NCBI GenBank assembly: GCA_037903475.1
Contig: JBAJFG010000362.1
Location: 2,232,001 to 2,296,000, forward strand
Length of the DNA stretch: 64,000 nt
Origin: Ancylostoma caninum
Taxonomy: Eukaryota > Nematoda > Chromadorea > Rhabditida > Ancylostomatidae
Direction of reading: 5' to 3'
Shown: positions 1-13,308 of the stretch, in pieces
Numbering within the stretch: position 1 is the stretch's first letter
Layout of the letters: each line of letters starts with the position of its first letter
Made by a program: the position numbers and the translations under genes
Notes under the pieces: model-generated
Database searches by the model: none
What the model was told of the DNA's origin: nothing
The model's input: the letters and a program-made list of their open reading frames with translations, nothing else

Positions 1-291
1 GTCCGCTAATCCTCTGATTTGTGTCCACGTTGAAATAGTTGGCTTCATTGCACTGATTTCGGACGGTTTTGGTTGGAAAACCTGCACAGAGCCATGTCAA
101 GGTTTTAAAAGGGTATTCAGGAAATTAGGAGTCAGGAAGAAAAAATTTATGCGGCCGAAACAGGACGATGCCTCGGCGAGGAAATTGTTCACTGGGCTCC
201 CCCACCTCTCTCCACGTCAAGGAGCTTGTTCGAAAAAATTTTGAACTGCAATTTATTAACCCCATATTGCAAGATGACCGATAACAAAAAA

Positions 292-810
292 CTAGTTGAA
301 ATTGTGAAAAATACGATCTGGGGGTATCCAGCAGGTGAAATAGCATTCCTCGAATGTGTCGAAGTTGTTCGGAGAACGCTGGCATCCATTGTACATGAAC
401 GTCACACACCACCTTTTGTTTAAGTCGAAGGTCCACCTGGGATGTTTATACAACTCCATTTCTATGTATGTACATCTGTGTAGTTGAATTAATGAGAAGA
501 TACCTTGTATGTTTTTCTCCACAGTTTTTAGTATGAAAGTTACTTTCAGGATAACATCTTCCATCTCGCAACCACGTTCGCGTTGTAGGAACACGAGAGC
601 AAAGCGCCACGCAGAGCATCGCCAAAGCTATTAGAAAGAACTTCATGTTTACCTTCTGTAACAAAAATAAGTATAATTTCAAAAATCACTCTTAAGGGAA
701 ATGCGAGCATTCAGATAGAAACCCAATCTCTTTTTTCTTTTCTTCTCCTTAATTCTCGAAAACGCACGTGAAAAATATCCGAGATCGGTGGATCGAATGT
801 AGCTTACCAT
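292..810 (-). CDS. Secreted single-domain Kunitz protein (copy A)
   Basis: Predicted secreted Kunitz/BPTI-type protein, likely about 99 aa. Exons: 810-808 (ATG only), 655-504, 436-292. Introns start GT and end AG (GTAAGC at 807; GTATCT at 503; 67 bp for the second). A hydrophobic signal peptide (FFLIALAMLCVALC) precedes one Kunitz domain with six Cys, spaced 10-15-7-12-3, against 8 in BPTI for the first gap. The third to fourth Cys block reads VTFMYNG. The second intron is phase 2 and splits an Arg codon between Cys2 and Cys3, as in the other copies here. The upstream mini-exon (820-808) carries GAAGCTAAGATG, the same start context as the paralogues, after a TTTCAG acceptor; if it is not used, translation could start at 646. 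The P1 residue after Cys2 is Gly, so trypsin inhibition is unlikely. Family role (protease inhibition or other host interaction) is known for the fold; the target here is unknown. Confidence 0.72.
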
Positions 811-3800
811 CTTAGCTTCACTGAAAGTCAGTCATCCCAACAGGCGATACCAATCACTTGGCCCCGAACAAGAGAAGGATTTACTCAGCTTTCCAGGATG
901 CATCTACTAGATTTTCACAGCGCATTCATGGAGTCCTTAGGGAGTAATGGTTTCCTTCACAGGAGGTGAAAGAGGAAAAACCTGGCAACTTCAAATTCTG
1001 ATTTTCAGTTGAGCCCCCACTACTTAATACCCCCTCCCCCTCCCTGATTAAGTAATCCTTTCGCATGAGTGCATATGTACGTTGGAAGATCTATGGGAAA
1101 ATCTTTTTCTTGCATTAAAAAAAAACCATAGTCTTGTGAGAGTTTGAGGAAAAGTATAGTCATTTCTTCAGAGGAAAAAAAAGCTGTGCAGCAATAAACA
1201 TTTCTATTGAATAATTTGAGCAGTTAACTAAGATTGTCATGGTCTTCATTTCGACTGACGTTTCGGCGTCTCTGCCTTCGTCAGAGCCTGAAAAATCAAA
1301 ACCAAATCTAACTTTGCCAAAATTCCAGGATATCATGAGAGTAGAAGTACACTTCCTTTTCGCTGCATAACATTGATGAAAACTGCTTTCAAAGAGAACT
1401 ATGCGTCCCAAGTCCAAAATCACCACTTTAATCAACATGACGGTTCCTGGCTTGTATCGCCCCATTTCGATTCGCAGAGAAGTTATTCTAAACCGTATTT
1501 CGATTGAGTAATTTGCGAAAAGTAGTAGTTGTTGTTCTTCTCTTTACATAAAAGTGGGATTGCCAAAAAGCCCGAAAACGTGAAAAAACGAGGTTTTCAA
1601 TAATCTCGGACAAAAGGCTACCGTTCCGACGGAGGATACTTCTACGATACCCACTACTAACAGCTATTCTGACATTGAAATAAGAATAGTAACGCTTGCT
1701 TCAGATACAATAAAAAAGATTCCTCTGTAGATGCGACCATATGCTTTGGTCCTCGCATTTGAGCAGCAAACGAAAGTGCAGCAATGACATCTGTCGGAAA
1801 GAATAGCCAATTATATGCCTAATCTGTATCAACTCTCCATTTTTCTCAGATGGTGGTGGTGAAAATACTGGAAGAAATCCAAGGAAGTCGAGGGAATAAA
1901 TGTTTAGGCTTAATAAAGCCACTGGAACTGAGTTTCTGTCCAGATAAGCAGTTGTTAGGGAGCACTCATAGAGGTTCAATACATGTCCGAATTTCATCTG
2001 TATAGCTCAATCCAAAGTGAGTTATAGCAAAAAAAACCTCGAAATTTCGCCAATCATATCTTCTTGACCGCGACTGTATATCCTCCCAAACGGCCATTCA
2101 GCTCATAAGTTATAATCCAACATGAGAGAAAATAGGAGAATATTCACTGAAGTTTGATGAAGATATCAATTTTAAATGTCTACTCTGTAAGGAGCTATGG
2201 CCGAAGAAGCAAATGTTACAATCTTTTCGCTCGCTACTGTTTATACGTATTTGATAAACACCTAGAATTTTGTATTAGCCGATAGGGTGGTAGGGCTAAA
2301 AGGGCGATTCTTAGCCTTCCTGAAAGGCAATCAGGTTAATGACGAAAAGTGGAGTGTGAGCAAGAGACGCAAATAAGCAAGCGGAACTGTGGATTGTTGT
2401 CATGAACATCTCTTTTATAGGGCATGGGGATTTTTACGATCCCCTGATTAATCCTGTCAGCATCAATAATGCATCCTATTCTGTAATGAATGACTAGTAC
2501 GAGCCCTAACGAGGTCAGCGTTATTAGCTTCAAACAGATCCAGTGATTAAGTACAAGTGCATTGATTTTGTAATTTTGTGAAACTTAGTTAGAGCTGAAT
2601 AGTTAGCAATTGCAGAGTTCAAAATTAGATACATACTATAATAGATATCGTCATGATCTCACAATACAGGTGTTTTCGACGCTTTGAAAGGCTTTCATAC
2701 TCATTAGCTCAGATTTAATAGTATCAAATCCTAGCGGTTGTAGATACAGTACAAGCTGGCATTCCCTACTTCCTGTATCTGGTCTACTGTGAGAAATTTA
2801 GTTTTTGTTGAGAATCTAGTTCTAAACTTCTGCTTGAAGATTCCTGCAAGAATCTTCAAATTCTACATTTCGACCTCGATCGACGGAAAAAAAGTTTCCT
2901 CTTAGTTTCTAAACCAAACAAAAATTTTCAACATTCAAACAGTAAAACAGAGTACGCCTGAGAGTCTAAGGTTTTGAGTTGCTGCAAACCACAAGAAAAC
3001 ATATAAGCTTCGTATTTGAAGAAAGAAGATGTCGTCTATTAAGTTTCGAGCGCCAAGAACTTTGCACAACCGTGGAAGGGGTTGCATGGACAACGAGAAT
3101 GCTGGAGGAAGACTTCAATATGGACCGCTCGTCTAACACTCCTCCTCTCCAGAATCTCCGAAAGCGAGGAAGTTGGCTGGATGAGTTCCCACAAACTCTC
3201 AGACAGGGAAGAAGCAAAACGTGTTTAAATTCCCACCGATCTCCTGCAGCGGAAAGAGTAGGATCCATGCTGAGGAATCTCGCTAGTTGAATCTCCCTCA
3301 CTTCCACGGCTGCCAAAAACTCCTGTTCGTTGGGATTTGATCGTCGATCTCTTTTTTTTTTGTTCATCTGTGTTTGTTACCCGAACTGCTAAAGCAAGCG
3401 AAAATCATTGGCCTAATTCCGGAAATTTCCGCGGGCAGAGGGGAAAGGAGGCAGATCATTTATCCGCTTTGGAGATGAGCTAATTCGATTCGGATAACCA
3501 GTGGAACCCCTATAAAAAGCTTATAGGATGAAAAGCAATGACCAGTACAAAGCATTACCACGAGGGTAAAAATGAATTCGTAGTGTTCATCATCACGAGT
3601 TCATCGCAGGAATGAACCTCAGGGATGAGCGGAATTATGACCGTATGACCTGACAATGTTCAGTTGCTGCCAATCCCTAAGGAATCAAAAAAAATTTAGA
3701 AGTTGGAATGACGCCAGATTCCAAGAACCTCCGAACTTGCAAAACCAGGACTACTAACATCTTTGGCTGTTATCAATGAGAGGAGGAGCCGCGCTGACGC

Positions 3801-4560
3801 GGACGTATTCAATCAATATCGGACCTGCTTGATAGCGCATAACCCCACCGCCTACCTAAAATAGTTGCGAATCGATTATGTAAGTCAATACGTCTTTTTT
3901 TTTCTTGATTTAAGAAGCATTACATAAATGTTCGAGTAGATCCCATTTAATAATTCTGACCTCCGCCCGTATGCCCTCTACCATATGTTCGTTTTCTTTC
4001 TTTTTTTATTAGTTTCTGTTATTCTGACCTACCACATACCGGTTACTAGTGGTGTACGCCTATGCGCGTAATAAATAAATAAATAAATTTACTAGCTAAA
4101 TCCCCCAAAAACTCACATGTGCTTTCGCAGCGTACTTGAAATGTGGGGACAAACGTTATTCGTAAGGTTGCATTTTTAAAGATGTTTGGACGTCAATCGA
4201 TAGTTGACTTTTGGATGGTACATAGTTGTACATACTTTATGCTGTTGAGGTTTTTGCACGGTTTGTTCTATTTTGCACAGCACTTGTTGACTAAAGTTCT
4301 CACAGCTGAAAAAATTCCGAGATTACAATATACATATTTAGCCAGTTTTGAAAAAGGCCGCTTAATACTGCACATGGACGAGTCAGTCACCATCTACGCC
4401 AATCTTTGATAGTCACCATCTATGCCAATCCTTGGTCAAATATGTTTTAAAGAATAGAGCCTATCTGGATCCTAAGAGCTCGCCAACAAAAGTGGTAGTG
4501 TCACTCCTATGACAAACAGACTCAGCCGGTCAGTGCTGGAAAAGGACAGTAAGCCAAGCA
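811..4560. other. No recognisable gene; intergenic
   Basis: Only short ORFs without family motifs are seen on either strand. There is a pyrimidine-rich run near 1030-1045, and the stretch 4070-4086 holds an AATA microsatellite after a GTGTACGCCTATGCGCG-like tail. A TTG-started minus-strand ORF near 2533 begins with a hydrophobic run but lacks an ATG. I see no convincing coding signal here. Confidence 0.5.
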
Positions 4561-4571
4561 AACGTGGTCTG

Positions 4572-4579
4572 TATAAAAG
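4572..4579 (+). promoter_or_regulatory. TATA box candidate for the 4910 Kunitz gene
   Basis: TATAAAAG stands 338 bp upstream of the ATG. Because a splice acceptor (TTACAG) lies directly before the ATG, a 5' untranslated exon starting near 4600 and spliced to about 4900 is a reasonable model. Not proven. Confidence 0.35.
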
Positions 4580-4909
4580 GGTAATGAGACTATCAATCCA
4601 CGATCACTCAGCAAACGATCCTTAAATTCAGCAACATCTTTTCTCTTTCCTCTCTCTACTTTGACGGGCCTGCTTCAGAGAGCAATGAGAACTAGGACCA
4701 CTTCCTTCAATGCATGCCCCCACTTCCATGGTTGGAGTGTTTCAATCTAAAACCTTACTTTCTAATTTACATGTGAATGATAACAGTAGTAGAAAGTCTC
4801 GAAATTATCGTTGATTTTCTGTGTTCTTGAAACTATACAGATGAAATTGAAAAGTCAGGTGAACGATATGAGAGAGGAATTTTATCAATTCCACTTACAG
4901 GGAACTATA

Positions 4910-6313
4910 ATGAAAGTTCTTCCGCTAACATTGCTCTGTGTCACCGTATGCTACTGTCTTTACTATGAGGGCGCCGGCCAGAACGGAGTGGACCCTCAGC
5001 AAGGAATCGACTCTGGCAGCAAAGGGTACCAGCAGCAAAACAACCAACAAATAGTACAAATTCCGACATTACCACCGTACAGGAAAAGGTGTAGAGGTCC
5101 ACCTGTCCTACCTGGAGGTGTGACGTGTATGGCGTATATGGAGAGGTATGCACCATTTTCGTTCTAAGCGAGCACAGAAGGTCACTGAGATATACAGGGT
5201 GAGTCATAAATATTGACGCACTGAAGTTATGCTGTAAAAGGGACAACATTCCGAAAACCACCATATATGCATATCCAAAATGAAGGTCATGTCCCAGCGA
5301 ATACAAAAAATCCACTCCTGTTCGGAGAGCGCTCTCTCCTTGTAAAAGCAGCCACGAACATGTCGGCAGAGAAAATCGCCGATGCGCCGCAACTGAAGTT
5401 CGTCCATTATCCCTCCATATTATAAAGAGGGTAAGCTCTAGGAAAACGACACTCTCAAGGGAAGTAGGGCAGGTCTCGCTCTCCAAGTACCATATGAAAT
5501 CGTGTCCTTGTTCGCAAGTCTTATCGTGTCCCAGCCAGAGAAAGGCATCTATGTTTTACTATGGAAAATTTTTTCGTTTTCTTGTTTCTCATTCAAGCAA
5601 TCTTCTAAGGGCACATTTTCTCGCTTGTCTTAGCTCTCATCACAAGATGAATTCATAGGTACTTTGGCAGGGCTTGGCTGTTGCTCATAAGACAAAAGTG
5701 GTACGGGTCCAGTTTCAAAAATCTACTTGAGGCACTTCAACTTGGCGGAGAATAGGCTTCCTTGTGAACCGAGTTCCAGTCTACGGATGACCCCATATGG
5801 ATATCTTAGAGAGCAAGAGCTGCGCTATAATCCACAAAAACATCAAGCTCCCAAAGGCTTATCTGTTCAAGATCTGGGACAAAGTCGACCTGAGTTAGTT
5901 GCGGCGCAGAGGCATTGCGATCCCTCGTCGTCTCTGTGACTGCTTCAGCAAAGAAGGAGCTTGCCGTGAACAAGAATGCATTTATTCGGATCGCCAAGAC
6001 TTAGGCTTTATTGCTTTATTCTGCATATGCTCATTTGGAATGTTTTTGCATCTTTTCTTTTCTACAGACTCATTTTAGGTGCGTCAATAATTTTGACGCA
6101 CCCTGTACGTATCTTGGAGAACAGATGTGTTTCTATAAATACAATCTTTGAACATGCTCACACTTCAGGTACACCTACGATGAGCGGCGAAGGAGATGTG
6201 TCAAATTCATCTATGGAGGATGCAGGGCTACTCCAAACAACTTCGGGACGTTAAAGGAATGCAAAAAAATCTGCATGAATCGTCCTAAACATCCTACCTA
6301 TCATCAGTCCTAA
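4910..6313 (+). CDS. Secreted Kunitz protein with Gln-rich N-terminal linker (copy E)
   Basis: Predicted 126 aa secreted protein. Exon 1 is 4910-5145 and exon 2 is 6169-6313; the 1023-bp intron is GT-AG, phase 2, splitting an Arg codon. The start was chosen because it follows TTACAG-GGAACTATA and opens a signal peptide (MKVLPLTLLCVTVCYC). A polar linker rich in Gln, Asn and Gly (residues about 20-55) is followed by one Kunitz domain with Cys spacing 11-15-7-12-3 and the block VKFIYGGC...NNFGT. P1 is Met, which points away from trypsin and towards elastase- or chymotrypsin-like targets, if it inhibits at all. Nearly all of the intron is a degenerate mariner (5195-6105). The reading frame is intact in both exons, so the gene is probably functional provided the transposon is spliced out. 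Confidence 0.78.
5195..6105 (+). mobile_element. Degenerate mariner-like transposon inside a Kunitz intron
   Basis: Inverted ends CAGGGTG(A/C)GTCA..AA.TATTGACGCAC lie at 5195 and, reversed, at 6105, each flanked by TA (5193-5194 and 6106-6107), the Tc1/mariner target duplication. Near the right end one frame reads ILESKSC..HKNIKLPKA..FKIWDKV, matching the C-terminal end of mariner (maT-like) transposases. Stops and frameshifts interrupt it, so it cannot make transposase. Length 911 bp. Confidence 0.85.
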
Positions 6314-7950
6314 TTTATTTTTAGTGCTTATTTGTTGGAAACTGTACATGGGGTGATTGGGATCGCTTCTATTGTTGTGCTAACATTCTACCACATTTAC
6401 TTCCAGTAAAACTCCTTATCTCCTATTATGCTAAAATCTTTAACGCACATTCTCAAAAAAGATTGTCCCAGAAACAAGCCACATCAGAGTGGTTTCGAGA
6501 TTTGTGACATGGTACCGAAGACGGTGGATAAGCGTGGCGTATTCTACTGCGGGTGCTTGTACATGTAACTCTGAAACGGCAAAGGAGTTCAGAAGAACAT
6601 CATTAGAATGACACAGCTAGGTTCTTCCTGGCCTTGACCTAATCTTACACTTAGTGGTTGTTGAATCTTTGTTAGGGTTTTCTGGGATATGGAAGCGACA
6701 AGTCATGGTTAATTCTCCTTTCCACAACGCGGTCCGGCTGCTGAGAAAATACCCGGAGTATTTTCGAAAAAAGGGACTGCAAAGCGAAAATATTCCTTTG
6801 CTGGGATCCCTTGCCTATTCTAATCATCAAAATGAAAAGAGTACCGACATGGTGTACAAGCATTTGTATAAGTAACGGCAGATCCTCGCGTGTTCGTTTT
6901 CCGCGCGAGTCCTGAAACTCCAAGATTTTGTGGTGCCCGCACGAATGCGTCCTAGCACAAAAACCTGCACAATTAGGATGTTCTCTTTTTATCAGCCTAA
7001 TAGCATTTTAACAGAATTAATCAGAAGTTTCATGATGCTGATCATGAACTTTGATCGTCTCGCCTCGCTCTACCTCCCACCGCCACTGGCTCGTTTGCGA
7101 AGGAAGGCGGGGAAATGACACGCCTAGTTATATGTGTATGTGCACAACGTAGAAATAACCCTCTAGGACATGTAATTTTCAACAAAAACAGCATATCCTG
7201 GCAGGCAAAGAGTAGTAATTATTTTTAATGAGTCCACCGATCTGCTCAACTGCCTGCTGAATCCAAAATCTGTTTATGACGTGAAGCAGTAGAAGTAGTG
7301 CAGCGGTACTTTCAGGTAAACTCCTGAGCGGTTGGGTGAATGACAGCTCGGATTCCGAAATCGTGCCCACCTCATCAATGGTTATTGCTCTTCAACCTTC
7401 CGGAATACTTCTTCTTCTTTTTTTTTTTTGAAAATTTCATGTCCTGGTGGCTTATATCCAAGGTGTACATATATACACCAGTCTGACTGTCCGGCTGACG
7501 CCGGACTTCCAGACTTCTGTTGATGCTCGCTTCGCTCGCATACTGCACGTTGAAAGCAATCAGAAAAGTGAAAATGGATTGATAAAACCTGTATCCTTCC
7601 ATGCCGTTCTATCGCTATCCTGAGAAGCCCTCGATCCCGTAGATGGCAGCTTTCCCCCTTTTGAACAAAGTTATGCCCTCCCATATAAGCAAAGTCAGTG
7701 GCCGTGAAGAATTGAGTGCAACCAATTGAGTGCAAATGTTATCTTAAAATGGTTTAGACTCAACCTGTTGTTGTGGTAATTCAAGTGATTAGGGTCCACC
7801 GGTGTATATAAACGGAAAGGAGGGAGTGGTTCATTCAGACACAAACGGAACGGGAAGAAAACACACAATGTACATCTAGGTGACTCAGGTGGGAGGGTCC
7901 ACCAAAACAGGGTAAGCGTACCCCTTATGCAGAAATTGGGACGGCCGCGC
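6314..7950. other. Intergenic, no gene recognised
   Basis: The stretch holds the 3' flank of the Kunitz gene, then short ORFs without motifs. There is a T-run at about 7420-7430, and a TATATAAA-like site (7805-7812) sits 150 bp before the satellite array, with no ORF that it obviously serves. Confidence 0.5.
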
Positions 7951-9414
7951 ACCCCCCACCGTTGGACCCGACTCCGGGCGTTTCCCCACTTTCCGATGCC
8001 GGCGCACCCTTATCACACCGTTGGACCCGACTCCAGGCATTGCCCCACTTATGGACGCCGGCGCACCCTTATCACACCGTTGGACCCGACTCCAGGCGTT
8101 TCCCCACTTATGGACGCCGGCGCACCCTTATCACACCGTTGGACCCGACTCCAGGCGTTTCCCCACTTATGGACGCCGGCGCACCCTTATCACACCGTTG
8201 GACCCGACTCAGGCGTTTCCCCACTTATGGACGCCGGCACACCCTTACCACACCGTTGGACCCGACTCCAGGCGTTTCCCCACTTATGGACGCCGGCGCA
8301 CCCTTATCACACCGTTGGACCCGACTCCAGGCGTTTCCCCACTTATGGACGCCGGCGCACCCTTATCACACCGTTGGACCCGACTCCAGGCGTTTCCCCA
8401 CTTATGGACGCCGGCGCACCCTTATCACACCGTTGGACCCGACTCCAGGCGTTTCCCCACTTATGGACGCCGGCGCACCCTTATCACACCGTTGGACCCG
8501 ACTCCAGGCGTTTCCCACTTATGGACGCCGGCGCACCCTTATCACACCGTTGGACCCGACTCCAGGCGTTTCCCCACTTATGGACGCCGGCGCACCCTTA
8601 TCACACCGTTGGACCCGACTCCAGGCGTTTCCCCACTTATGGACGCCGGCGCACCTTTATCACACCGTTGGACCCGACTCCAGGCGTTTCCCCACTTATG
8701 GACGCCGGCGCACCCTTATCACACCGTTGGACCCGACTCCAGGCGTTTCCCACTTTTGGACGCCGGCGCACCCTTATCACACCGTTGGACCCGACTCCAG
8801 GCGTTTTCCCACTTTTGGACGCCGGCGCACCCTTATCACACCGTTGGACCCGACTCCAGGCGTTTCCCACTTTTGACGCCGGCGCACCCTTATCACACCG
8901 TTGGACCCGACTCCAGCGTTTCCCCACTTTTGGACGCCGGCGCACCCTTATCACACCGTTGGACCCGACTCCAGGCGTTTCCCCACTTATGGACGCCGGC
9001 GCACCCTTATCACACCGTTGGACCCGACTCCAGGCGTTTCCCCACTTATGGACGCCGGCGCACCCTTATCACACCGTTGGACCCGACTCCAGGCGTTTCC
9101 CCACTTATGGACGCCGGCGCACCCTTATCACACCGTTGGACCCGACTCCAGGCGTTTCCCCACTTTATGGACGCCGGCGTTTCACCCTTATCACACCGTT
9201 GGACCCGACTCCAGGCGTTTCCCCACTTATGGACGCCGGCGCACCCACACCGTTGGACCCGACTCAGGCACTTATGGACGCCGGCGCACCCTTATCACAC
9301 CGGGACCCGACTCCAGGCGTTTCCCCACTTTATGGACGCCGGCGCACTCTTATCACACCGTTGGACCCGACTCCAGGCGTTTCCCCACTTTTGGACGCCG
9401 GCGCACTCTTACAG
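7951..9414. repeat. 59-bp minisatellite array, about 25 copies
   Basis: A GC-rich unit of 59 bp, beginning CGTTGGACCCGACTCCAGGC and containing GTTTCCCCACTTATGGACGC, repeats head to tail. Most copies are identical; the edges and the 8740-9400 part carry single-base deletions and truncated units. Because 59 is not a multiple of three, long ORFs run through all three frames of the array; these are artefacts, not genes. The unit is recognisably related to the diverged repeats at 23, 58.9 and 63.2 kb. Confidence 0.95.
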
Positions 9415-9481
9415 CAACAGTGGACTCGGTGTAGAACATTTTCTTCACTCTAGGCCACGCCCCCGAATTTCGTTTCACACT

Positions 9482-11260
<1,779 letters not shown>

Positions 11261-11911
11261 GGCCCGTAGTAAAGTGTCCAGTGCGATCATCGCACATCAC
11301 CTTCAGGGCGATGATCGCACTTCGCGTTGGAGATGAGTATGGTGATCATCGCCACGGTGAATCGGACGGGCCGTACATGAAAACTGATCAAATGTACGTG
11401 TTTCACGTATTCCCACATCACTTCGGGGCTGTTTTAGCGTGTGAGACAGTCATTAACCATTGCGAGTAACAAATAGAACGAGTACGACTTGTCAGAAGCA
11501 CCAGAAGCACCTCTGTGCTTCTGATAAGTCGTACACGTTGAGCTTGTTCCGTGCTGTTGGGCGAAAATCAACATGCCTGAGTCCGTAGGCTCAGGTGCAT
11601 TCTGTGCAATTCGCGCATCTGATCACACGTTCTTTCACACCATCACCACACCGCGAGTGAGATGCTCCGAGTACTTCACTCGGCGTCTCTTCTCCCCGCA
11701 CACTATCTAGTCGCCAAACGATGGCAATCATCGCCCTCCAGGGCGATGAGATCAGCGCCCCGCACATACGTGCTCACAGCACCTCCACGGATGGTGATGA
11801 TCTTCCATTCCTCAGTGTGGGAAGGTCGTCGCGCGTGGGATCATCGCCCCAAATGTGGCGACGAGTTGTGCAGGCAGCTGATCTCACCGCCATGACACTT
11901 TACTACGGGCC
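11261..11911. mobile_element. Non-autonomous DNA transposon (MITE-like) with GATCATCGC motifs
   Basis: Perfect 18-bp inverted ends GGCCCGTAGTAAAGTGTC bound 651 bp. Both sides are followed outward by TTG, a possible 3-bp target duplication. The interior carries many forward and inverted copies of GATCATCGC, and a nested hairpin at 11481-11532 (arms around GACTTGTCAGAAGCACC). There is no transposase ORF, so it depends on another element. A 3-bp duplication fits PIF/Harbinger or CACTA types, but I cannot assign one. Confidence 0.75.
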
Positions 11912-12965
11912 TTGGTTTCTCCAATTTTTTTGCACTCCAGAACAATTATACCTCTCTTCAGCCAGGTAACACTTAACTCCCAATTGTGTCAGGTAATAAC
12001 ATCTTCCATGCAGCCACTTTGGTGTACTTGGCGTCGTTGTCGTTGCTTTAGTCATATATGTAGTAACAGTAGCAGAAAGCGGCTCAGAGTAAGGGCAACA
12101 AGAGAGGTCTCATTCTTCCACGCTGCAATAGGTAAAATTCAATAGAATGCAATGGGAAGTTATGCCGAAGATATCGGATTAAGATATGTTTCTTAGATTC
12201 GCCTACATCAAAATACATGAATTCTTGAAAAAAAAATGCAACATATGAAGTTGCCCGGATTCCTCATTGCCTGGATTGCCTGGATTCCTCGAACAAAGAG
12301 TCAGTGTTCCAAGGAAAGTAGAGAGAGCTATCGACAGCGACTTACGAGGGAAGTATACCATATGTATGTGGCATTTCAGAATGAGATATGTCTCGTTATA
12401 TGGACCCGGCAATGCTGATCTCGAATATGTTTTCGCGCCGCGCTCAATATCACTGGGGAAGATGTTATGACCTTGTCTGTGCAGTATGTATGAGCAGTTC
12501 CTGCATCAACCTACCATGACCCTATGTGAAAGGGGTTGCTGTGCAAATGGATGCAGAATTCGTGATCAGCCGTCCAAATAACGCTGTAGGCCAAATCTCA
12601 GCGAAAAGCTACGGGTACAGAATTGCGCCTTGATCGCTTTCTACTGCTACCACTTACAAGGGAACGCTAATTCATTAAAGACCTCCCGTTGCGTGGTGTG
12701 CACTACCTTGTTCATCTCGAAGCGTTGATTTCAAAACTACTTTGATCTCCATCCACCGTCGTCTCCATAAAGAGTTTTGCCCGTTTTTTCAAACGCACGT
12801 GATAAATAGGTACTCGTATACTAAGGTACCTTTGTAGGACGAGGTAAGGTGTAGCGCAGTAGTAACTGTCTCGTTTCTCATGGATGCTCTCAGGTTTAGA
12901 TCCCCTCATGGCTCGAACTTTGCATTTTTAGAAGCTTTTAACTAAGCGTTTAACTATATCGCGGA
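11912..12965. other. Intergenic, no gene recognised
   Basis: Short overlapping ORFs on both strands only; no motif, splice pair or repeat that I can support. Confidence 0.45.
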
Positions 12966-13308
12966 AATAATGGGGTTCGTTCCCAAATTTCTCGCATGCT
13001 CTTATGCATTGCTTCTTGGTTTTGAACTTGTTTGGACCAGCACTGCATCTGCTGTTATAAATGGTACGCACTTTCCTCTACTAATACTGATGGTTTACCC
13101 GAAATACAATCAAAACAGTGTGGGAAATGGATAATTTTTCTCGTGCTTCGTGCTCACAACAGTAATCACGATACCGTCCCAGTAGCGCTATGCAGCGCTA
13201 TGGGCCGGATTATCTTTTTCCGAAGCATGTCGGGTGAACCTCGTACTCATAGCTTTGTATTGTACTAATGCAGAAGCTGCGGAAGATAACAAGGAAGTGA
13301 GGTCTCAT
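12966..13308 (-). pseudogene. Decayed Kunitz gene (copy P)
   Basis: The minus strand from 13308 reads MRPHFLVIFRSFCIS..., clearly the signal peptide of the Kunitz copies at 15072 and 25837, and then HPTCFGKR. The next codon is TAA where the paralogue has TAC (13212-13210), and a second in-frame TAG follows at the position of the paralogue's CGG. The second exon is present at about 13070-12975 (Cys, AGPNKFKTKKQC, ACEKF can be read) but a one-base deletion before the fourth Cys puts it out of frame. The acceptor before the start codon, CAG in the sister genes, is CAT here. At least four independent lesions, so this is a dead copy. Confidence 0.85.

Noticed and set aside
2336..2533. Short secreted-protein ORF on the minus strand
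   Set aside because: It starts with TTG, not ATG; no splice context or homology to the Kunitz or CAP-like families.
4941..5486. 181-codon minus-strand ORF
   Set aside because: Antisense to Kunitz exon 1 and continuing into the mariner end; a shadow.
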